Shown here: positions 1-5,366 of the stretch, in pieces | How the letters are laid out: each line of letters starts with the position of its first letter | Numbering within the stretch: position 1 is the stretch's first letter | NCBI GenBank assembly: GCA_945889365.1 | Contig: CAMDBQ010000120.1 | Span: 1 to 5,366, forward strand | Reading direction: 5' to 3' | Origin: Legionella genomosp. 1 | Lineage (GTDB): Bacteria; Pseudomonadota; Gammaproteobacteria; Legionellales; Legionellaceae | DNA length: 5,366 nucleotides | Notes under the pieces: model-generated | Seen by the model: the letters and a program-made list of their open reading frames with translations, nothing else | Told to the model about the DNA's origin: nothing | Database searches by the model: none | Position numbers and translations under genes: made by a program

Positions 1-57
1 TTTGGATGGCAATAGCAAGGGGGTATTGATAAAATATGATTTGAGATTATTTGGCAC

Positions 58-63
58 GGGTGA
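58..63 (+). promoter_or_regulatory. hutG ribosome binding site
   Basis: GGGTGA lies 8 bases before ATG 72 and matches the GGTGA part of the consensus anti-16S complement. It falls inside the longer reading frame that begins at TTG 51, so it supports ATG 72 over the TTG and GTG alternatives. Confidence 0.6.
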
Positions 64-71
64 AATCCACA

Positions 72-1040
72 ATGAAAACATTATATTCCCCAACAACAGA
101 TCACAGCATATGGTCTGGCAGAGCGGATCCCCAAGATGCTGAATACGTCTATCAAACCATTCAATTTTTAGACCTGAATCACCTGATCGGTCCCGTTAAG
201 GGAGGTTATGCGTTGCTGGGCTTTGAATCAGACACGGGAGTAACTCGAAATCAGGGCAATGCTGGCGCTAAAGAAGGCCCTGCGTCATTTAGACGTGCGC
301 TTGCCAAATTCCCCATACATTCATCATTGAACTTGTATGATGCAGGGAATGTGACTTGCCTTAACGGTGATTTAGAAACCGCTCAAACCGAACTCAGCAT
401 TCAGACCTCTAACATTTTATCGCACAATTTAATCCCCGTTGTAATCGGCGGTGGACATGAAACAGCGTGGGGGCATTTTCAAGGTGTGACCAAACACTAC
501 CAAGAGGCCGATGTTGCCATTCTCAATTTTGATGCGCACTTTGATTTGCGCCCCCTGATTGACGGTAAATTTGGCAGTTCAGGCACCCCCTTTTGGCAAA
601 TAAATGACTTATTAACGTCAAGTAGTAAACCATTTAACTACTATTGTGCAGGCATTCAGCCCTTCTCAAATACCAACACATTATTTAATTACGCAAAAGA
701 AAATCATGTTCAGTATCTATTAGCAGAACAAATTCATGCCAATCCACATGACTTAAGCTTTATTGAAAACATCATTCAGTCACATCAGCATATTTATGTT
801 TCCATATGCCTGGATGTGTTTAGTGCAACGCTTACGCCCGGCGTTAGCGCGCCGCAAGTATTAGGCATTGGAGCTACGTATGTGATTGAGGCTTTAAAAT
901 TATTAAGGGATAGCGGAAAGGTGATAAGTCTGGAGATCGTTGAATTAGCTCCGGCATATGATACCAATGCGCAAACAGCGAAGTTAGCGGCATCATTATT
1001 AATGACGTTTTTGACTAAATCACATAATAAGTGCCGATAG
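72..1040 (+). CDS. hutG: Formimidoylglutamase (N-formimino-L-glutamate formiminohydrolase), arginase/ureohydrolase superfamily
   Basis: This cytoplasmic enzyme hydrolyses N-formimino-L-glutamate to L-glutamate and formamide, the last step of the four-step histidine utilisation (Hut) route. With the ATG at 72 the protein has 322 residues, normal for HutG. Ureohydrolase metal-site motifs appear in order: GGGHE (His129), NFDAHFDLR (Asp154, His156, Asp158), SICLDVF followed by the HutG-like TPGVSAP (Cys246, Asp248), and a late ELAPAYD (Glu291). Arginases have Asp where Cys246 sits; from memory, Cys is common in gammaproteobacterial HutG, and with TPGVSAP it separates this protein from arginase and agmatinase. 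The frame also opens at TTG 51 and GTG 60, but only ATG 72 has a well-spaced Shine-Dalgarno (58-63). No other hut gene is in view; any partners would lie left of the window. The last 26 bp overlap the 3' end of kup on the other strand. Family assignment is very secure; substrate specificity is inferred from the motifs. Confidence 0.95.
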   Translation: MKTLYSPTTDHSIWSGRADPQDAEYVYQTIQFLDLNHLIGPVKGGYALLGFESDTGVTRNQGNAGAKEGPASFRRALAKFPIHSSLNLYDAGNVTCLNGDLETAQTELSIQTSNILSHNLIPVVIGGGHETAWGHFQGVTKHYQEADVAILNFDAHFDLRPLIDGKFGSSGTPFWQINDLLTSSSKPFNYYCAGIQPFSNTNTLFNYAKENHVQYLLAEQIHANPHDLSFIENIIQSHQHIYVSICLDVFSATLTPGVSAPQVLGIGATYVIEALKLLRDSGKVISLEIVELAPAYDTNAQTAKLAASLLMTFLTKSHNKCR

Positions 1041-2904
1041 CCACTGTTCTATTATATGGCAATTGATAAAATTCAATATTTAAATTAGCGGAATAGTTTC
1101 TAACCAAGAATGAAAATAATTTTTCCTGCCAAAAGAACCACATCGTGTGATGCTCACGTGAAGCAACCACATAGGGGATTTCAATAAAAAACATGGCATG
1201 CTCGACATCCACAGCAAAGGGTAGAAGCTCTCGATCATTAGCCGTGTATAGTGCTTGTGGAATGGATACCGTATCCATGAAACCATAATGCAGGGTTAAC
1301 TCACATATATTTTCTTTCAAACAGGTTACTTGAAATCGATCAGCGGAAGAAACCACAGGAATATTTTCAACGGTATAGTTTACAATCAAAACGTGCTCAG
1401 GAATAGTCCGATTAAGCTTCAGAAAGTGCAAGAAACTTCCGCCACTTTTATCATAAATATCCGTAATAAAAATTGCCGTGGTATTAGGAAGGTGGTTTAG
1501 ACTTTTATAATTCAGTTGTTTTAATGTTTTTGAAAAGTCTTCTTTTTTCATGTAATAGGTTTGTTGCAAATACCGTCTGCCCTTATTCCATGTATACATG
1601 ACAAAACCACACGCACCAGCAAACACGACAGGCACCCACCCACCGGTCATTACCTTCTGAATATTTGCACCCAAAAATGCTATGTCTATGATGCCAAAAA
1701 ACAAACACAAACTCACCACAGCGACGGGATTCCAGCGCCACGTATTAATCACCAGATAAACGACAAGAGCGCTGGTGAAAACCATCACGAGGTTAACGGC
1801 AATACCATAAGCATGCGTCAAAGCATCAGAATTTTTAAACGTTAAAACCAGAAACAGTGTACCAATAGCGAGGATTAAATTTATTTGTGGAATATAAATC
1901 TGACCGCTAATAGAGCTTGATGTTTGAACAATGGGCAAGTGAGGGTACAGCCCCAACAATACGGCTTGTTTCGTAATGGAGAACGTGGCTGAAATGACCG
2001 CTTGAGATGCGATTATAGTTGCAACCGTCGCAATGATAATTAGCGGCAGAGAAAATGCTTTAGGTGCAAGCATGTAAAACGGGTTTGCTATGGCCTCGGG
2101 ATTCGTCAACAAATAAGCCCCCTGGCCAAAATAACTTAACAACAAACAGGGCAAAACCAGAATATACCAAGTCAAGCGTATGGGTTTTTTACCGAAATGT
2201 CCCAAATCCGCATAAAGCGCCTCGCCACCCGTCATAACCAGGAACACACCGCCTAACAGTGCATACCCTCTCCAACCATTCTGATAAAAAAATTCAAAGG
2301 CATACCAAGGATTAATGGCCTTGAGTACAATCGGATTATGGAAAATTTGTACACCACCCAATAGGGCTATTACACAAAACCAGATGAAGATAATCGGACC
2401 AAAAATAACACCAATTTTTTCAGTGCCAGCCGACTGCACGTAAAACAAGGCCAGCAGTACGATAAACGTCAACGGCAAAATCCATGATGAAAACGCAGGA
2501 ATAACGACATGAAATCCCTCAAGGGCACTGATCACAGAAATTGCCGGCGTTAACATGCCATCACCAAGCATCAAGCCTGCGCCAAGTGCGCCAACGACAA
2601 ACAGAAATCTGGATCGATTGGGATTTTTGAGTTTAATCAACGCAAACAAAGCTAATATCCCGCCTTCGCCATCATTGTCTGCACGCAATAGAATAACCAG
2701 GTATTTAATGGAGATAACAAGAATTAACGACCAGAAAATCAGCGATAAAACACCCAGCACATTGATTGAATTAATCGGCACTCCACGCAAGGATTCACGA
2801 AGTGCGTATAAAGGACTGGTTCCAATGTCGCCAAAAACAACGCCAAGCGCTGCTAACGAAAGCGCGGGAAGTGATTGGGAGGAGGATTTTTCTGTTGCAT
2901 CCAA
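1015..2904 (-). CDS. kup: Kup/HAK/KT-family low-affinity potassium uptake permease
   Basis: This inner-membrane K+ uptake protein is probably a K+/H+ symporter, as for the family. The 629-residue product (TTG start at 2904) has about 12 hydrophobic segments between residues 14 and 440, then a cytoplasmic C-terminal domain of about 190 residues. Signature motifs in order: GVVFGDIGTSPLYAL (21-35, Asp26), ADNDGEGG (75-82), GDGMLTPAISV (114-124), GGEALYADLGHFG (226-238, Glu228), YFGQGA (258-263), SQAVISATFSITKQA (300-314), ALTHAYGIAVNLVM (361-374) and an Asp in a late membrane helix (Asp407). These acidic residues appear to correspond to ones reported as important in E. coli Kup. The C-terminal domain is complete, ending in RTVAIGTYYVI. 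The frame extends 44 codons further, to ATG 3036, but that extension has no Kup similarity, precedes the likely promoter and gives an over-long 673-residue product. TTG 2904 has an AGGA nine bases upstream. TTG 2928 is possible but would be almost leaderless. The gene lies 165 bp downstream of tamB on the same strand and converges on hutG. Confidence 0.95.
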   Translation of the reverse strand: MDATEKSSSQSLPALSLAALGVVFGDIGTSPLYALRESLRGVPINSINVLGVLSLIFWSLILVISIKYLVILLRADNDGEGGILALFALIKLKNPNRSRFLFVVGALGAGLMLGDGMLTPAISVISALEGFHVVIPAFSSWILPLTFIVLLALFYVQSAGTEKIGVIFGPIIFIWFCVIALLGGVQIFHNPIVLKAINPWYAFEFFYQNGWRGYALLGGVFLVMTGGEALYADLGHFGKKPIRLTWYILVLPCLLLSYFGQGAYLLTNPEAIANPFYMLAPKAFSLPLIIIATVATIIASQAVISATFSITKQAVLLGLYPHLPIVQTSSSISGQIYIPQINLILAIGTLFLVLTFKNSDALTHAYGIAVNLVMVFTSALVVYLVINTWRWNPVAVVSLCLFFGIIDIAFLGANIQKVMTGGWVPVVFAGACGFVMYTWNKGRRYLQQTYYMKKEDFSKTLKQLNYKSLNHLPNTTAIFITDIYDKSGGSFLHFLKLNRTIPEHVLIVNYTVENIPVVSSADRFQVTCLKENICELTLHYGFMDTVSIPQALYTANDRELLPFAVDVEHAMFFIEIPYVVASREHHTMWFFWQEKLFSFLVRNYSANLNIEFYQLPYNRTVAIGTYYVI

Positions 2905-2913
2905 AGCGGCAAA

Positions 2914-2917
2914 TCCT
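2914..2917 (-). promoter_or_regulatory. kup ribosome binding site (decides the TTG start)
   Basis: On the minus strand AGGA (2917 to 2914) is followed by nine bases and then TTG GAT at 2904. There is no in-frame ATG or GTG between the likely promoter and the first Kup motif, so this Shine-Dalgarno makes TTG 2904 the most credible start. Confidence 0.55.
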
Positions 2918-2936
2918 GAATGGTTCAATTCAAAAA

Positions 2937-2965
2937 AGCATACCAGTAGCACCGGTACATTGCAA
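2937..2965 (-). promoter_or_regulatory. Sigma-70-type extended -10 promoter of kup
   Basis: Reading the minus strand, a -35 box TTGCAA (2965-2960) is followed by exactly 17 bases and a -10 box TATGCT (2942-2937). TGG precedes the -10, giving the TGn extended -10 element. Transcription would start near 2930, leaving a leader of about 26 bases that contains the AGGA before TTG 2904. The agreement of promoter, leader, Shine-Dalgarno and normal protein length is the main support. It suggests kup can be transcribed independently of tamAB. Confidence 0.55.
2941..2957. promoter_or_regulatory. Operator-like imperfect dyad in the kup promoter spacer
   Basis: The 17-bp plus-strand sequence TACCAGTAGCACCGGTA has dyad symmetry: TACC at one end pairs with GGTA at the other, with a further GT/AC pair inside. 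It fills most of the -35/-10 spacer and reaches the -10 box, a typical position for a repressor site or for an activator that remodels the spacer. No known regulator is recognised. The symmetry is imperfect and could be chance. Confidence 0.25.
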
Positions 2966-3037
2966 TTATGAGCACACACAGGCCTTAATTCATGGCTGGT
3001 AACTCCCCACCTTATCATTACCCACGGCTGCCCCATT

Positions 3038-3071
3038 AAAATTATGACCGGATCAAAATCATGACGTCATC
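3038..3071. repeat. Two-copy imperfect 17-bp tandem repeat at the tamB stop codon
   Basis: The unit AAAATTATGACCGGATC (3038-3054) is followed directly by AAAATCATGACGTCATC (3055-3071), with 13 of 17 positions identical. The second copy contains the 10-bp palindrome ATGACGTCAT and part of the tamB stop codon. The repeat lies about 75 to 105 bp upstream of the kup -35 box. It may be a small local duplication or a pair of protein-binding sites; function is unknown. Confidence 0.4.
3061..3070. repeat. Perfect 10-bp palindrome ATGACGTCAT
   Basis: ATGACGTCAT is identical to its reverse complement and covers the last base of the tamB stop codon and the nine bases after it. Symmetry ends at the flanking C bases. 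The core TGACGTCA is a common bZIP-type site in eukaryotes, which has no relevance in a bacterium. Here it is only a possible dimeric-protein site upstream of kup. Confidence 0.35.
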
Positions 3072-5310
3072 ATGGCTGAGCGGTGTACAAGAAATCCATG
3101 CCATTTCCTGTGCTACTCGCTGTGACTTGAAAACTGAAATATTTATTCAATAAATATTTCAGAATCAACACATTGCTATTTTCTTGAAAAACTCCGATGT
3201 TATAACTTAAATATAAACGTTTCGACAAGGATTTCCCCACCACAAACGAGGTATCACTCGCGGTGGTATTTGATGTTTGATTGGATTTGGCATTACTTTG
3301 TACGTTAAAATCAACCCCTAATGCTTGCTTCAATTGAGAAAGCAATTGCAAACCTTTTGTGCCTGAGTTCAGATTCATTGCCGACATCGCTGTAAGCAAT
3401 AGCTGTCCACCTGAATGGCTTGCCTGATTAGCCGGCTTGCCAAGTAAGATCAGGGATAATATATCGGCTTGAGACAAACTTGACGGAACAGAGAATAATC
3501 TAACTTTTGGGGCGTTCAAATACCCCCCTACTTCGACACCTACCATAACATGATTTCCAAAATCGATGGTTTGTATATTCGACGCATTGAAATCAAACAA
3601 CTGATTTGAACCTGAAAATTGTGATGTATTGTTAAATGTTCTTACCGCACGCAAACTAATTTTTGGATTGCTGGGTGTGGCGCCAGAAAATAATAATTGG
3701 CCGTCTTTAATGGCTAGATCTTGTCCGTATGCCTTATAGCTTCCATCATGAATAGTTAATTCACCATCCACAATCATTGGCCCAGCTGGAGGTCGTGTGA
3801 TTTGTACTTCCCCACCTAAAAACCCATGTAAACCCTCAGCATCGATAACCACATCATCCCCTATTTTAATGTATATATCCGTGTTGACATGCACAGGGGA
3901 TGATTTTTTTGCTGTCTCATTGCTCACAAAAACCGCATCGTCAGTTAAGTTTAACGTATTACTAAATAACATGGGCTTAAACCGTGCTGTAGGAACCACT
4001 ATCGTTCCAGTAATATCCAGTTTTTCATTGTCTATATTCATGGTTAATTGCGGAGATAGATGGATTGTGTACTCAGCCGTTTTAAATGCAGGGAAATTAT
4101 CAGCGGTGATCGATACCGAGCCATGTAGTCTTGGTGAAAATTCACCTTTTCCCTTGACGTTTATTTCATGTCCGTCATTATTCCCTATCGAACCCATCGC
4201 TTCCCAATGTTTATTATGACTGGCCAACGTTACTTGTATCGAATTAAAAGTTACACCTGCATCGGGGATCGATAAACCACCATCGAGAAGCTTCAGCGTG
4301 CCCTGCACATCAGGATTACCCAATGTCCCCTTGATGGTTAGACATGCGGATAATTGACCCCGCAGATCACTAACCATTGGACTGAGTCCGTGCAAAAAAT
4401 CCAACGAACCCACGTTTAACTTTACCTCACCATCAAGGGATTGACTCAGAAGAGAAGTGGCTTGCATCCATTCAAATTCAGGCAAACGTAATGACATATC
4501 AATTATTTCATTGGGATTCAATGTGAAATGTCCTATTGCTTGTAGCATATTTGGCTTTAAGATAACGGATAAAGTCCCCCCCTTAAAAGGGATGGGTGGA
4601 ATAGAGCTATCCCCAGGTGTTTGGAAAAGACCAGGAGTAATCGCGATGGTTAACTTTCCCCGCTGAGATCCTGTGATCTCACCTTTCACACTGATGTTTG
4701 TTCGTAAATTGGCAAGAGCCGGGTGAATGAATTGCGGCTGCGAAATGGATGCGTTGCATTGCAATTGATCGGGTAAATTACCAGTGATATTGAGACTATT
4801 TTCACCCGAAGTTAACGCTATATTAAGCTGTTTGTTATTGAGCGAGGCTTGTATCTGAACCTGATCAAGCTTTATTTGTCCGATTTGCAATTCATCAATA
4901 GTTAATCTATTGACCTGTAAATCAAAGGGAATGGACGGTAATTCAATATCACGATGCGCTTTGTTTTTTATGGGTTTGGTGTCTGAAGCATGAACTTGCA
5001 ATGTTCCTATATGCACATTGTCAATCAGAATGGTCTGATGCCAAGGGTGCAAGGTCATTTTCCAATCTAAATTACAACGAATAATATGAACGTCCAGCAT
5101 GGCATCAGTATAGGTTAATTCAGTGAAAGAGATACCTTTTGTTATGCTCCCCTCGATGCGTTCTATCTTCAATTGGCCAGGCAAGCTTAGCCCTACGGCT
5201 TTAATCAGAATATTTGTACCCATCGGGGTTATTAATAAAACGGCCAATGCACTGAGTAATAACCCAATCAATACCAAAATTGTGTAGATGGATGGTCTTA
5301 TATGTCTCAT
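3070..5310 (-). CDS. tamB: TamB, inner-membrane/periplasmic subunit of the translocation and assembly module (DUF490)
   Basis: TamB belongs to the AsmA-like bridge proteins. It is anchored in the inner membrane, spans the periplasm as a long beta-groove and works with the outer-membrane protein TamA in outer-membrane assembly and probably phospholipid transport. The 746-residue product begins with a short basic segment and one membrane helix (about residues 8-28), an uncleaved signal anchor. A long repetitive beta-rich region follows, and then the conserved DUF490 C-terminal domain (about 430-746). Visible hallmarks are GELTIHDGSYKAYGQDLAI (516-534), VGVEVGGYLNAPKVRLFS (590-607), SLSQADILSLILLGKP (611-626), VVGKSLSKRLYLSYN (690-704) and ILKYLLNKYFSFQV (716-729). 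E. coli TamB has about 1259 residues, so the middle is much shorter here, with no internal stop or frameshift. Residues 671-688 are Ser/Asn/Thr-rich. ATG 5310 sits one base after the tamA stop, with only a weak GGA Shine-Dalgarno, suggesting translational coupling. Confidence 0.92.
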   Translation of the reverse strand: MRHIRPSIYTILVLIGLLLSALAVLLITPMGTNILIKAVGLSLPGQLKIERIEGSITKGISFTELTYTDAMLDVHIIRCNLDWKMTLHPWHQTILIDNVHIGTLQVHASDTKPIKNKAHRDIELPSIPFDLQVNRLTIDELQIGQIKLDQVQIQASLNNKQLNIALTSGENSLNITGNLPDQLQCNASISQPQFIHPALANLRTNISVKGEITGSQRGKLTIAITPGLFQTPGDSSIPPIPFKGGTLSVILKPNMLQAIGHFTLNPNEIIDMSLRLPEFEWMQATSLLSQSLDGEVKLNVGSLDFLHGLSPMVSDLRGQLSACLTIKGTLGNPDVQGTLKLLDGGLSIPDAGVTFNSIQVTLASHNKHWEAMGSIGNNDGHEINVKGKGEFSPRLHGSVSITADNFPAFKTAEYTIHLSPQLTMNIDNEKLDITGTIVVPTARFKPMLFSNTLNLTDDAVFVSNETAKKSSPVHVNTDIYIKIGDDVVIDAEGLHGFLGGEVQITRPPAGPMIVDGELTIHDGSYKAYGQDLAIKDGQLLFSGATPSNPKISLRAVRTFNNTSQFSGSNQLFDFNASNIQTIDFGNHVMVGVEVGGYLNAPKVRLFSVPSSLSQADILSLILLGKPANQASHSGGQLLLTAMSAMNLNSGTKGLQLLSQLKQALGVDFNVQSNAKSNQTSNTTASDTSFVVGKSLSKRLYLSYNIGVFQENSNVLILKYLLNKYFSFQVTASSTGNGMDFLYTAQP
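3134..3162. repeat. Perfect 14-bp inverted repeat with 1-bp centre inside tamB
   Basis: The left arm CTGAAATATTTATT (3134-3147) and the right arm AATAAATATTTCAG (3149-3162) are exact reverse complements around the single C at 3148. The repeat encodes tamB residues 717-726 (LKYLLNKYFS), a conserved part of the C-terminal domain. On the mRNA strand the hairpin would be followed by only four T residues and is nearly all A/T, so it is a poor intrinsic terminator. It could be an mRNA hairpin close to the stop codon, a site for a dimeric DNA-binding protein, or a coincidence of AT-rich codons. Confidence 0.75.
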
Positions 5311-5311
5311 G

Positions 5312-5366
5312 TTAAAGGTCCGGTCCCATGTTAACGACTAATTTTGGGCCTTGATTAGGCATACGC
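5312..5366 (-). CDS. tamA: TamA C-terminus (partial, runs off the right edge)
   Basis: Only the last 17 codons and the stop are present; the frame reads RMPNQGPKLVVNMGPDL and then TAA (5314-5312). TamA is an Omp85-family outer-membrane beta-barrel that partners TamB. The ending closely resembles the final strand of known TamA proteins, where a hydrophobic alternating segment leads to a terminal GPEL/GPDL; this strand also carries the signal for outer-membrane insertion. A position directly upstream of tamB on the same strand, one base apart, is the usual tamA-tamB order. The assignment rests on a very short sequence plus synteny, but the two agree well. The barrel and the POTRA domains lie outside the window. 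Confidence 0.75.
   Translation of the reverse strand, partial: RMPNQGPKLVVNMGPDL

Noticed and set aside
1..29. C-terminal tail of an upstream gene on the plus strand
   Set aside because: Frames ending at 15 (FGWQ) and 29 (WMAIARGY) could each be the end of a preceding gene, perhaps another hut gene, but such short tails cannot be recognised.
35..40. TATGAT as a -10 box for hutG
   Set aside because: It resembles a -10 hexamer, but no acceptable -35 lies 16-18 bp upstream and the region is generally AT-rich. hutG may also be transcribed from an operon starting left of the window.
969..1013. Intrinsic terminator of hutG or kup around TCATTATTAATGA followed by a short T-run
   Set aside because: The stem is only about 4-6 A/T pairs with almost no loop, so it would not be stable. 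Nothing better is visible on either strand.
1050..1085. Hairpins downstream of hutG (GCCA/TGGC and ATTGA/TCAAT)
   Set aside because: Stems of four or five pairs, AT-rich, with no proper T-run. They lie within kup coding sequence and are expected by chance.
1561..1845. Plus-strand open frame of 94 codons opposite kup
   Set aside because: It lies wholly antisense to well-conserved Kup sequence, with no recognisable domain; a shadow frame.
2555..3002. Plus-strand open frames of 138 and 66 codons opposite the kup 5' end
   Set aside because: Most of each is antisense to conserved Kup motifs, and their low-complexity composition is that of shadow frames. They also cover the kup promoter.
2905..3036. 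44-residue N-terminal extension of Kup as a regulatory domain or signal peptide
   Set aside because: It has a Cys/His-containing, non-repetitive composition unlike Kup N-termini, and the likely promoter and Shine-Dalgarno lie within it. It is better read as untranslated DNA.
3797..4666. Plus-strand open frames of 140 and 69 codons opposite tamB
   Set aside because: They are antisense to a continuous TamB reading frame and encode nothing recognisable.

Overview
The window carries three complete genes and the 3' tip of a fourth, all recognisable chromosomal housekeeping or catabolic genes of a Gram-negative proteobacterium. tamA/tamB imply an outer membrane. The AT-leaning base composition, and the combination of a HutG-type formimidoylglutamase with a Kup potassium transporter, fit a gammaproteobacterium. 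A Legionella or Legionellales relative is my best guess, from general resemblance only. I see no rRNA, tRNA, CRISPR array, transposase, integrase or phage gene.

Layout, left to right. Positions 1-71 are a short leader. hutG (72-1040, +) follows; it is the last step of histidine degradation to glutamate and formamide. hutG converges on kup (1015-2904, -), a proton-coupled potassium uptake permease, and their 3' ends overlap by 26 bp. A 165-bp gap (2905-3069) holds what looks like kup's own promoter, with a good -35, an extended -10 and a Shine-Dalgarno placed for a TTG start. Then comes tamB (3070-5310, -), the periplasm-spanning inner-membrane subunit of the translocation and assembly module, in an unusually short version of 746 residues. 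At the right edge, 5312-5366 (-) encodes the last 17 residues of TamA, the outer-membrane Omp85 partner, one base from the tamB start. This gives a translationally coupled tamA-tamB operon.

The genes do three unrelated jobs: envelope assembly (tamAB), potassium homeostasis (kup) and amino-acid catabolism (hutG). The kup start matters for any reader: the longest open frame begins at an ATG (3036) upstream of the apparent promoter, and the better start is TTG at 2904, giving a 629-residue protein of normal Kup length.

I did not find a new biological system. The points most worth a second look are a perfect 14+1+14 bp inverted repeat inside the 3' end of tamB, an operator-like dyad inside the kup promoter, the compact TamB, and the hutG/kup convergent overlap with no visible terminator. 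There is no gene-free stretch longer than 300 bases.
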